This document shows, one piece after another, positions 15,096-22,491 of a stretch of DNA of 42,478 nt. Origin of the DNA: Myxococcales bacterium (GTDB taxonomy: Bacteria; Myxococcota_A; Polyangia; Polyangiales; Polyangiaceae); assembly GCA_025355005.1 (NCBI GenBank), contig JANXLV010000222.1, forward strand, positions 1 to 42,478, in the 5' to 3' direction. Positions within the stretch are counted from its first letter, which is position 1, and every line of letters begins with the position of its first letter. The notes under the pieces are model-generated. The model saw only the letters and a program-made list of their open reading frames with translations. It ran no database searches and was not told the DNA's origin. The position numbers and the translations under genes are program-made.

Positions 15096-17059
15096 GGCTC
15101 CTCGGACAGTTTGGTCCATTCGGACATCATCGTATCCACTCGCTTGGCGAGTTGCTGCTCCTCCGAGGCTTTTTTTGCGAGCTTCGCCCAGTCGCCGCCG
15201 GGGTCCTCGCGCAGCGCAGCGCGTCGCTCCTCGAGCTCCTTCTCGCCCGCAGCAATGAGATCCTCGAGCTCCGCGATCCGCTTTCGCTTCTTCTCCTTGT
15301 CGCGGGCGACCGCCTTCTGCTGCTCGAAGCTCTGCTTGCCCTGAGGCGCGTCCTTCGGCGGCGGCGCGACGCTCTTCGACGCGCTCCTTTTTTTCTGCGA
15401 GGCGGCCTCGATGAGCGCGGCGGCCTTTTCTTCCTTCGCCTGCCGCGCCTCCTTCGCCTGCTGCGCCGCGTAGTCCTTGAAGCCACCCGGAAAGACGTCT
15501 GCGTGTCCGTCGCGTACGACGATGAGGCGCGTGGTGGTCGCCTCCAGGAAGCGGCGGTCGTGCGAGACCAGGAGCACGGTGCCAGGAAATCCGGTGAGCG
15601 CCTCCTCGAGGATCTCCGCCGCAGGAATGTCGAGGTGGTTCGTGGGCTCATCGAGGAAGAGCAGGTTCTTCGGCTCGAGCAAGAGCTTCGCCAGCGCGAG
15701 CCGCGAGCGTTCACCACCCGAGAAACCGCCCACGCTGCGCAGCGGGTCGTCGCCGTAGAAGCGGAAGCGAGCGAGGTACTGACGCGCGACCTCCACGGTG
15801 AAGTCGCCGCGGATGGTGCGCACCTCCTCCGTCGCGGTGTTCTTCGGGTTCACGCCGCCCAGGTGCTGATCGAAGTAGCCGTCGGCGAGGTTGGTCCCAC
15901 GCTTGATGTCGCCCTGATCCTCTGGAAGGCCGCGGCCCGCGAGCAGCTTCAGCAGCGTCGTCTTGCCCGCGCCGTTCGGTCCGACGATGCCGATGCGATC
16001 ACCACGACGCACGAGCAGATCGAGAGGCCCGAAGAGCTTGTTTCCACCGCGCGACGCATGGAGGCCCTTCGCATCGATGACGATGTCTCCCGTGCGCGGC
16101 GCCTCTGCGAAACGAAAGCGCACACGCTCCGCGGCTTGCCAGACGTCCTCGGGGTTGTCGAGCCGATCGATCTTGTCGAGCATCTTGCGGCGGCTCTGCG
16201 CCTGCTTCGTCTTCTGTCCCGCGATGTTCTTGCGGATGAAGTCTTCCGTCTTGTCGATGAACGCCTGCTGCCGCTCCAGGAGCGCGCGCTCGCGGGCCAG
16301 GTCTTCTTCCCGTGCGACAGCGTAGTCGGAGTAGCGAAGTGGATAGACGCGCAGCTGCTGGCGCCCGAGCTCCATCGTCTCCGTGCACACGTTGTCCAGG
16401 AACGCGCGATCGTGCGAGACGATGAGCAACGCGCCACGGAACCCCGACAGGTACTGCTCGAGCCAGCCGATGGTGTCGAGGTCGAGGTGGTTCGTCGGCT
16501 CGTCGAGCAAGAGCAGCGTGGGCTCCTGCGCAAGCACCACGCCGAGATGCAGACGCCCGCGCTCGCCGCCGGAGAGCGACGTCACGGGGCGCGACAGATC
16601 CTTCTCCTCGAAGCCCAGCTTGGTGACGATGGCGGCGACCTTGTGCTCGAGCGCGTCGCCGCGGAGCATGTGGTAGCGGTCCTCGAGCTCCGCGAGCTTC
16701 TTCAGCGCGGGATCATCCTCTGATGTGGCATGCGCGGCGTCGTCACGCGCGCGACCGAGCTCTTCGCGCAGCGCGGTGACCTCCGCGAAGCCAGAGAGGA
16801 GCGCGCTCATCACGTCACCGGTCGCTGCGATCTCGTGCGACTGTCGGTAGTAGCCGAGCTTCGCGTCCTTCGAGATGACGGCGCTGCCACCGTCGGGCTC
16901 CATCTCCTTGGCGATGATGCGAAGAAGCGTGGACTTCCCCGCGCCGTTCGGCGCGACGAGGGCGGCGCGCTCGCCAGCGGCCAGGCTGAAGGTGACGCCC
17001 TGGAAGAGGGTGGAGCCAGCGAACCCGAAGCGTACGTCTGCGACTTGAAGAAGCGTCAC
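15092..17059 (-). CDS. ABC-F family ATPase (Uup/EttA/YheS-like translation factor)
   Basis: 655 residues with two nucleotide-binding domains and no membrane segment, the mark of ABC-F proteins that act on the ribosomal E site. The first Walker A is APNGAGKS (36-43), with LSGGERGRLHLG and LLLDEPTNHLD. The inter-domain linker contains a basic QKTKQAQSRRKML stretch corresponding to the tRNA-interaction motif. The second domain has GPNGAGKTTLL, FSGGERSRLALAK and LFLDEPTNHLD. The last 100 residues form a Lys/Glu/Ala coiled coil as in Uup and YheS. The start is a GTG at 17057-17059. It leads an overlapping four-gene operon. Housekeeping ribosome rescue or antibiotic protection are both possible. 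Confidence 0.9.
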   Translation of the reverse strand: MTLLQVADVRFGFAGSTLFQGVTFSLAAGERAALVAPNGAGKSTLLRIIAKEMEPDGGSAVISKDAKLGYYRQSHEIAATGDVMSALLSGFAEVTALREELGRARDDAAHATSEDDPALKKLAELEDRYHMLRGDALEHKVAAIVTKLGFEEKDLSRPVTSLSGGERGRLHLGVVLAQEPTLLLLDEPTNHLDLDTIGWLEQYLSGFRGALLIVSHDRAFLDNVCTETMELGRQQLRVYPLRYSDYAVAREEDLARERALLERQQAFIDKTEDFIRKNIAGQKTKQAQSRRKMLDKIDRLDNPEDVWQAAERVRFRFAEAPRTGDIVIDAKGLHASRGGNKLFGPLDLLVRRGDRIGIVGPNGAGKTTLLKLLAGRGLPEDQGDIKRGTNLADGYFDQHLGGVNPKNTATEEVRTIRGDFTVEVARQYLARFRFYGDDPLRSVGGFSGGERSRLALAKLLLEPKNLLFLDEPTNHLDIPAAEILEEALTGFPGTVLLVSHDRRFLEATTTRLIVVRDGHADVFPGGFKDYAAQQAKEARQAKEEKAAALIEAASQKKRSASKSVAPPPKDAPQGKQSFEQQKAVARDKEKKRKRIAELEDLIAAGEKELEERRAALREDPGGDWAKLAKKASEEQQLAKRVDTMMSEWTKLSEEP

Positions 17060-17231
17060 GGCAAGAAGCTCCGCTTATAGTACGTCCGTGTCGCTCGAGC
17101 GCGACAGAAGCAGCGCTATTGAACCTGGTTACAATAGGCCGCCCAGACACCACCCGCCGCAACCCAGCAGCCCGGAAAACACGGGGTTTTCGCCTACACC
17201 TACCTGGTGCGCAGCTTGCTTGACGAGGGGT

Positions 17232-17519
17232 ATGGACGCACCCGCGCAGGTCACCCGGCACTCCCATTCAATCCCGCCGCTCGCCATGGACGCGACCGCG
17301 GAAGAGGATGGTTTCCTGGCCAACGTGGACGCGAGAGCGCTGACGTCGCTGGCCGCGCTGGCCCTGGCCATGACAGTCGTATTCGCCATCGCGATGGTGG
17401 GTTACATCAAGCATGCGAATGGGTCGTCGTCGGAAGTCAGCGCCCAGAACGAACCGCTGGTGAACGAGGGAGTCGAAATCCCGACGCCAGCGATCAACCT
17501 GACGCAACCGGCAGAGTAG
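17232..17519 (+). CDS. Small single-pass membrane protein of unknown function
   Basis: About 95 residues. The ATG at 17232 has GAGGGG just before it. A later ATG at 17286 (MDATAEEDGF) is possible, and the frame is open back to 17088. One clear hydrophobic helix lies near residues 35-60 (ALTSLAALALAMTVVFAIAM), followed by YIKHANGSSSE and a Pro/Asn-rich tail. No family recognised. It is divergent from the ABC-F operon (172 bp apart) and convergent with the poly-Gly lipoprotein gene, with the second repeat element between. Topology is probably N-terminus inside, tail in the periplasm. Confidence 0.5.
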   Translation: MDAPAQVTRHSHSIPPLAMDATAEEDGFLANVDARALTSLAALALAMTVVFAIAMVGYIKHANGSSSEVSAQNEPLVNEGVEIPTPAINLTQPAE

Positions 17520-17577
17520 CCACCCGCGCCGTCCCGTTCACGATCACGTTCAGCAAGCAGTGCGAGCGTCGCGGAGC

Positions 17578-17625
17578 GACTTCGACGTCCACATCGACTT
17601 CGACTTCGACTTCGACTTCGACCTG
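17578..17625. repeat. Hexanucleotide array C
   Basis: Eight 6-bp units: GACTTC, GACGTC, CACATC, four GACTTC and GACCTG. Same strand orientation and same position relative to the left module as array A, but the dominant unit differs at one base (GACTTC instead of GACCTC). The period and position are therefore kept while the unit has drifted or been replaced. Confidence 0.9.
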
Positions 17626-17626
17626 C

Positions 17627-17647
17627 GTAAACAGCGTCGCATGGCGT
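17627..17647. repeat. Left module of repeat element, copy C
   Basis: 21 bp identical to 166-186, directly after the hexamer array. The inverted partner is at 17918-17940, with 20 of 23 positions matching counted from 17629. Confidence 0.9.
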
Positions 17648-17914
17648 TAGACTGTCCTGGCTTTCGCGGGCGGTGAACACGAGAGGGTGGGGAGCGTCCG
17701 CAATGTTCGGCCGGGTGGCGCGGCGCGGCGTCGCGAACGAGTCCACGGGTGGGGGCGAGCTCGGACAAAGTCGGAGCGGCGTCATCGGCTCGAACCAACA
17801 TAGCCAGCCGTCGCGCCCCCGATCGAGTCCACGGCTGCGGACGACGCGCTGCGGCCACAGGCCGGACATGCGGGCGCTCACCGCCAAACGCGATTCACGG
17901 TTCCGTTCAACGCG

Positions 17915-17940
17915 GGATCTCGCGCCAGGCGACGCTGTTT
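17915..17940. repeat. Right module of repeat element, copy C
   Basis: 25/26 identical to 285-310; the single difference is C for T near the distal end. Its last base is also the last base of the TGA stop codon (17940-17942 on the - strand) of the poly-Gly lipoprotein gene. Confidence 0.9.
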
Positions 17941-18599
17941 CACTTGCAGGCGGTTGCGCCCTTGGTGGCGTAGCAGGTGTTGTAGGCCTTTTCGGTCGCC
18001 GATTCGTTGGGGTACTGGGCGTAGCACGCGTCCTTGCACGCCGTTGCGGTTGCGCCCATGCCGTTGTTGGACGTCCCTGCGTCGGTGCCACCGCCGCCGC
18101 CGCCGCCACCGCCACCGCCGCCACCGCCACCGCCACCGCCACCGCCACCGCCGCCACCACCGCCGCCACCGCCACCGCCACCGCCGCCACCAGCGTCAGC
18201 TGTTCCGCCGCCTGTTCCTCCGCCGGAGCCGGGGACGGGGCACTTGAGGACGCAGGCGTGGAGCGCAGCGCAGTCCTTGTTGTTGTAGAAGCAGGCCTGG
18301 GTCTCGTTGCAGCAGCCCGTCTGCATCGCGCCCGTGCAGCCGGAGTTTCCGAACGCAATTCCGTCTGCGGAGAGGCTGCACTTCGCGCCCGTCTCGCCGG
18401 CGCCTGCTGGGGGCGCACTGTTGTTGTTGTTGCTGCCGCTGGAGTTACTCGGCGCGGGCGTCTGGCCGGCGTTGGGATCCGTCGCGTTCTGGTCCTGACC
18501 CGTGAGGCCTCCCTGAGAAGGCGCAGCGGAGGAGCACGCGATCATCGCGGACACCATTCCGACGCCCATGACAGTGAAGCTCCAAGGATACGTTCGCAT
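17940..18599 (-). CDS. Cysteine-rich lipoprotein with 35-residue polyglycine tract
   Basis: 219 residues from the ATG at 18597-18599, preceded by GGAGG at good spacing. The signal peptide ends at lipobox MIAC (C22). A tether follows containing GQDQNATDP (34-42) and Asn/Ser/Pro-rich sequence. A first cysteine cluster holds GCTGAMQTGCC and CAALHACVLKC. The polyglycine tract follows, and then a second cluster (ACKDACYAQYPNE, then CYATKGATACK). The even number and close spacing of cysteines suggest disulfides in an exported domain. The polyglycine linker separates the two cysteine modules. Function unknown. The stop codon overlaps the right module of the repeat element. Confidence 0.75.
   Translation of the reverse strand: MRTYPWSFTVMGVGMVSAMIACSSAAPSQGGLTGQDQNATDPNAGQTPAPSNSSGSNNNNSAPPAGAGETGAKCSLSADGIAFGNSGCTGAMQTGCCNETQACFYNNKDCAALHACVLKCPVPGSGGGTGGGTADAGGGGGGGGGGGGGGGGGGGGGGGGGGGGGGGGGGGTDAGTSNNGMGATATACKDACYAQYPNESATEKAYNTCYATKGATACK
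18087..18191 (-). repeat. Trinucleotide repeat encoding 35 consecutive glycines
   Basis: Thirty-five uninterrupted glycine codons made only of GGT and GGC in irregular alternation. The mixed codons reduce pure slippage, but length variation between strains would be expected. Confidence 0.95.
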
Positions 18600-18679
18600 G
18601 AGACCTCCGCGTTGCACGCACCTCATCCTGCATGGTCCGTGCTCAGCGCGCGCCTCCTTGGGTTACGCGCGGTTCCGAC

Positions 18680-18696
18680 CCTTGCGCTCCGCAAGG
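18680..18696. other. Perfect 7-bp hairpin in a divergent promoter region
   Basis: CCTTGCG, loop CTC, CGCAAGG. It lies between the divergent starts at 18599 (-) and 18799 (+). No T-run follows on either strand, so an operator or leader structure is more likely than a terminator; it may also be chance. Confidence 0.3.
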
Positions 18697-18798
18697 TGAG
18701 CGCCACGAGCAGCTTTGTGGATCATCTCGGAACCAGCGAGGTGTTTTCCGTACATGCCAGTGACTTCGCGGTGACAGGCCCGGAACAAGTGGACGGCC

Positions 18799-19611
18799 AT
18801 GCTTGCGGCCACTCAATCCGAGGCCATCCTTGTCGGCATGCAACCGCAGCACACCATCCGCACCGCCGGTCCGAGCGACATCCCTCGCCTCGTTGCGATG
18901 AACCACGCCGCGTATCCGGATCTCGTCGCGGAGGGCATCGTCTTCGACTGCGCGCAGCTCGCCGCGCACCAGGCGGTGTTCCCCGAGGGCCAGCTGGTCC
19001 TGGTCAGCCCCGATGGCGGGATCGTCGGCGCGCTCTCCACGCTCATGGTGTCTTCCGCGGACGCGCTCGCACCGCACACCTGGATCGACATCACGAGCCA
19101 TGGGACGTTCGCGAAGCATGATCCGCGCGGTGACACGCTCTACCTCGCGGATGTCTACTCCGATCCCGCCGCGCGCGGCACCGGCACGGGCGGCGCCCTC
19201 TATGATGCGCTGTTCGCGCTCTGCAAGCGCAAGAAGCTCGCGCGCGTCGCCGCGGGCGGCCGGCTCTATGGCTACGTCGATGTCGCGAAGGAGGTCTCCG
19301 CAGCGGACTACGTGGAGCAGGTGCTCCGCGGCGAACGCAAGGATCGCGTGCTCACGTCGCAGCTGCGCGCGGGCTTCGTCGTAAAGAATGTGCTCTGCAA
19401 CTATCTGGACGACTGGCGCAGCGGCAGCTTCGCCACGCTGCTCGTGTGGGAGAATCCAGAGCGAGCGCAAGCAAGACTCATCGCCAGCCCGTCTGGCGAC
19501 TATTTGACCGTGGACGGGCCCGCGCCGCTACGGAGCAACCCGCCGCGCCCGGTGGGCCAGAGCAGGCAGGAGGTGCCGCTGCCTCCTACCTTGAAGACGT
19601 CGATGCCGTGA
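18799..19611 (+). CDS. GNAT-family N-acetyltransferase
   Basis: 270 residues from the ATG at 18799, or 257 from the ATG at 18838; conserved sequence starts at the latter (TIRTAGPSDIPRLVAMNHAA). The acetyl-CoA-binding signature is near residues 125-150 (LADVYSDPAARGTGTGGALY, an R/Q-x-x-G-x-G/A variant), followed by the KKLARVAAGGRLYGY strand-helix. These enzymes move an acetyl group from acetyl-CoA to an amine; the acceptor is unknown. The last 37 codons (from about 19500) overlap the convergent FG-GAP gene and are Pro/Ser-rich, unlike the domain, so the protein may have been extended by loss of its stop. The gene is divergent from the poly-Gly lipoprotein. Confidence 0.8.
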   Translation: MLAATQSEAILVGMQPQHTIRTAGPSDIPRLVAMNHAAYPDLVAEGIVFDCAQLAAHQAVFPEGQLVLVSPDGGIVGALSTLMVSSADALAPHTWIDITSHGTFAKHDPRGDTLYLADVYSDPAARGTGTGGALYDALFALCKRKKLARVAAGGRLYGYVDVAKEVSAADYVEQVLRGERKDRVLTSQLRAGFVVKNVLCNYLDDWRSGSFATLLVWENPERAQARLIASPSGDYLTVDGPAPLRSNPPRPVGQSRQEVPLPPTLKTSMP

Positions 19612-21281
19612 TCGAACGTCTGCACCAGGATCTCGAGCGCGCCGTCGCCGTCGAGATCCGCGATGGTGGGCGCCGCTGGAATGCCGACGCCGTTGCCGTC
19701 CATGCTCTGCCCCGGTAGCGGAATATCGAAGAGCAGCTTGCCTGTGTTGTCGAGCACGACCAGGCGCCCCGCGGCCGCGCTCAGCGCATACACGCCGAAG
19801 ATGACCTCGGGGATGCCGTCCTTGTTCAGATCGGCGACGACCGCCTCCGACGCGAAGGTCTTCGCCGCGCCCTTCGCGTAGTCGAAGCGCCATGCGCGGC
19901 TGCCGTCCGGCGAGATCGCGTAGACGAACCCGTCGTTGATGGGCGCGATGATCTCCGGACGTGTGTCGCCGAGAATGCTCACGGTGGTTGGCGCCGGGAT
20001 GGCGTCGGGCGGGTAGTAGTCGCCTGAGGGACGCACGGCGGGTTTGTCGGTGAAGGGCAACGTCTCGAAGCCCGCGAGCCTGCGCGCCGCGCGTGAGCCG
20101 CCGCCCTGCGCGCCCTCGAGCACCATGAACGCGTAGCCCTGCGTCTCGTACGGATCGTGGAGCTCTGCGTTGGGGATGCCGACCACGTCGTTCTTGCCGT
20201 CGCCGTTCACGTCGGCCACGTTCGGCGGAGACGCGGTCCACTGCAGCCACATGTTCTTGGTGACCTCGGGCCAGGGGTCCGCGTGGTCGTGGTAGTGCCC
20301 GTTCTCGATCGCGGGGTCGAGCCAGCGAATGAACTGCCCCCAGCCCATGGGCTTCGAGAGGAACATGTTCGCGGGGTTCGAGTAGTACGACGACGCGAGG
20401 ATCGAGCTGCCGTTCGCCTTGAACGCGTTGATCTGGTGGTTGTCGTACGTGACCAGGATCTCGAGCTCCTTGTCGTCGTCGATGTTGCCGATGCCGACGT
20501 TCTCGCCGTAGCAGCCGTAGCCGGTGTTGCCCTCGCCGTTGAAGTCCTTGTCGCCAGGGGTGCCCTGGTTGTAGCGGGGCCACGCGTTGGCGTTGCCGCC
20601 GGGCGCGAACACCTTGCCGTCGGGAGAGAACACGAAGACCTGCGAGCCCGTCTTGGACGTGTTCGTGGTGGTGACGACGATCTCTATCTTGCCGTCGCCA
20701 TCCAGATCGCCAGCGGCCATGCCGCGCGCCTCCGGGCTCTGTCCGCCGCTGGTGGTGGACGCGGGCCAGCCGGCCTTCGGCGTGAGCGCCTTGTTCTTGT
20801 ATTCGTACGCGGCCACGGTGCCACCGTTGCCGCCGACGACGATCTCCATCGTGCCGTCGTTGTCGAGATCCGCGACCACGCCGGGTGCGTAGATGCGGCC
20901 CATCGTGGCAGTGCCCTTCGCGAGCTGCTTGCCCGTCGCGTCGAAAACGAACGTACTGTAGAGCGTGGCGACGATCTCGTTCTTGCCGTCCTTGTCGAGA
21001 TCGACGACCGCGGGCGAGCCGAACCAGCCCGTCTCGCCCGTCTTCACGTTGAACGCGAACGTGGGCATGGCGACGGGCGAGCTGCCGCCTTGCGCTTTGC
21101 ATGCGGCCTGCGGCGCGACACTGCCATCTTCGGCGACGCTTGCATCACCGTGGGTACCACCACCACCGCCGTCGTCACCAGCTCCGCCGCCGCCACCACC
21201 GCTATCGCTGCCGCCACAGGCGACGGCAGCGGCGAGAGCGGAGAGGAGCACGACACCGACGGCGGAGGTCTGGCGGAGCAT
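19500..21281 (-). CDS. FG-GAP/VCBS repeat (integrin-like beta-propeller) lipoprotein
   Basis: 593 residues. Lipobox AAVAC with C22, then a Gly/Asp tether. The mature part has repeated calcium-binding-type motifs of FG-GAP blades: DLDKDGKNEIVA, DLDNDGTMEIVVGG, DLDGDGKIEIVV, NIDDDKELEILV, DVNGDGKNDVVG, DLNKDGIPEVIFG and DLDGDGALEILVQ. Seven blades fit one seven-bladed propeller. Such proteins are exported and bind proteins or sugars, or serve as surface scaffolds. The next upstream gene ends 16 bp before its ATG, so the two lipoproteins probably form one transcript. Its 3' end overlaps the GNAT gene by 112 bp. Confidence 0.88.
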   Translation of the reverse strand: MLRQTSAVGVVLLSALAAAVACGGSDSGGGGGGAGDDGGGGGTHGDASVAEDGSVAPQAACKAQGGSSPVAMPTFAFNVKTGETGWFGSPAVVDLDKDGKNEIVATLYSTFVFDATGKQLAKGTATMGRIYAPGVVADLDNDGTMEIVVGGNGGTVAAYEYKNKALTPKAGWPASTTSGGQSPEARGMAAGDLDGDGKIEIVVTTTNTSKTGSQVFVFSPDGKVFAPGGNANAWPRYNQGTPGDKDFNGEGNTGYGCYGENVGIGNIDDDKELEILVTYDNHQINAFKANGSSILASSYYSNPANMFLSKPMGWGQFIRWLDPAIENGHYHDHADPWPEVTKNMWLQWTASPPNVADVNGDGKNDVVGIPNAELHDPYETQGYAFMVLEGAQGGGSRAARRLAGFETLPFTDKPAVRPSGDYYPPDAIPAPTTVSILGDTRPEIIAPINDGFVYAISPDGSRAWRFDYAKGAAKTFASEAVVADLNKDGIPEVIFGVYALSAAAGRLVVLDNTGKLLFDIPLPGQSMDGNGVGIPAAPTIADLDGDGALEILVQTFDHGIDVFKVGGSGTSCLLWPTGRGGLLRSGAGPSTVK

Positions 21282-21297
21282 GCAGAGATCTTACACG

Positions 21298-22305
21298 CTA
21301 CTTCGCGATCTTGCAGGCTGTGGCGTCGCCCTCGGTCTTCGAGATGTTCAGGTTGTCTGTATAATACACGCGTGAGAAGGACGAGGACCAGCACTCCACC
21401 ACGTCGAGCTCGCTCGGCAGGGTTCCTCCCGTCGCGACGACGTCGGCGCGGCCGGCGCCGGTGGTGTCCCAGCGGTTCTTGAGGTTCACGTCCTCCAGAA
21501 CGGTCGGCTTCGTGTTGTCGAGCGCTGCCTTGCCCGTGATGTCGAGCTCGCCCGCGCCGCCCGTGAGGTGGTGCACCTTGATGGCGAGGTTGCCCTTGCC
21601 CTGGCCGGGCGCGAGGTCCGCGTCGATCTCGCCGGCGATCGAGGGATCGTCGAGGTTCTTCAGATCGTAGGTGATCTTCGTGGTGCCGTAGTCGTGACCG
21701 CGCGCGGGATCGAGGGTGCGGTAGGCGTCGTTGTCCGCCTGGAACCAGCCGGTGCGATGGAGCGCGCCCGCTTCCTTGCCGTAGCCGTGTCCCGTCAACA
21801 CTGACACGAAGTCGGACTCTGCGGTCTTGTCCTTCGGGCGACCTTCGAGCTTGTAGTCGTACTCGTTCGGCGCGACCTCGTTCACGGTGAAGCGCCAGAC
21901 CACCGGCTGCAGCGCGTCGCCCTGATACGGGCCCCACACGGCCTGGTTCGCGCCGACGGTGGTCGGTGTCTGCGCGACGACCGCGTTGATCGCGCCAAGG
22001 ATGACGACCGTGACGACGTCGACGCCATCGGTGATGTCGCGTGTGAACTGGTAGAACTCCGCGTTGCCGCCAGCGCCCAGACCGGTCACGCCGAGGCCCG
22101 ACGCGTGGGTGCCCGAAAGACGAAGACCGCGCGCGCTCTGCGCTGCAGTCCCTGCGGCGCTCGAGCCGGGAACACCAAGTGCGATGTCCTTCGATTGCGG
22201 CACCGCGGAGCGGTACTTGTCTGCGTCGCTCGTCTGGAGCGTGCAGCCCGTGGACAAGCAAGCGATTGCCGAGACCGTGACCACAAGTCCTACTCGAACG
22301 TTCAT
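21298..22305 (-). CDS. Predicted lipoprotein of unknown function
   Basis: 335 residues. The ATG at 22303-22305 was chosen because GGGAGG lies just upstream and a signal peptide follows at once (MNVRVGLVVTVSAIACLSTG, then the lipobox cysteine C21). The open frame continues further up but reads Arg-rich. The mature protein contains FYQFTRDITDGVDVVTVVIL and many predicted beta-strands (VVWRFTVNEVAPNEYDYKLE, KITYDLKNLDDPS, LAIKVHHLTGG). This suggests a beta-barrel-like or lipocalin-like fold. I do not recognise the family. It sits 16 bp upstream of the FG-GAP lipoprotein gene and is probably co-expressed with it. Confidence 0.75.
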   Translation of the reverse strand: MNVRVGLVVTVSAIACLSTGCTLQTSDADKYRSAVPQSKDIALGVPGSSAAGTAAQSARGLRLSGTHASGLGVTGLGAGGNAEFYQFTRDITDGVDVVTVVILGAINAVVAQTPTTVGANQAVWGPYQGDALQPVVWRFTVNEVAPNEYDYKLEGRPKDKTAESDFVSVLTGHGYGKEAGALHRTGWFQADNDAYRTLDPARGHDYGTTKITYDLKNLDDPSIAGEIDADLAPGQGKGNLAIKVHHLTGGAGELDITGKAALDNTKPTVLEDVNLKNRWDTTGAGRADVVATGGTLPSELDVVECWSSSFSRVYYTDNLNISKTEGDATACKIAK

Positions 22306-22491
22306 GCGTCCTCCCTTCGGTAAGTGCCCTCGTCGCGTCCCCACGACGGCCAGGCAGGGCACATGAAGCAGAAACCGCACCATCGACCGAAGCCCCAGAA
22401 ATCGCGGCAATCGATGGCGTCAGCCCTCACCGCGTGAACTCCGATTCTCACCCCTCTGGTAAACGACTGGCAAACGAGGAGAGACGCGGGG

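Larger units (their letters stand above)
17578..17940. repeat. Composite repeat element, copy C
   Basis: Hexamer array 17578-17625, left module 17627-17647, spacer 17648-17914, right module 17915-17940. This accounts for most of the 420-bp gap between the convergent genes ending at 17519 and 17940. The spacer (267 bp, against 98 bp in copy A) shows no obvious similarity to that of copy A, and I see no convincing gene in it. Part order and orientation relative to the - strand gene are the same as in copy A. Confidence 0.75.

Noticed and set aside
17648..17914. tRNA-like T-loop (GGTTCGAGCC on the - strand)
   Set aside because: The flanking bases do not pair into a five-base stem, and no acceptor or anticodon arm fits around it.
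17673..19121. Long + strand open frame with poly-alanine
   Set aside because: It is antisense to the poly-Gly lipoprotein gene (the alanine run mirrors its glycine codons) and then runs out of frame through the GNAT gene. Composition is Arg/Ala-rich with no domain.
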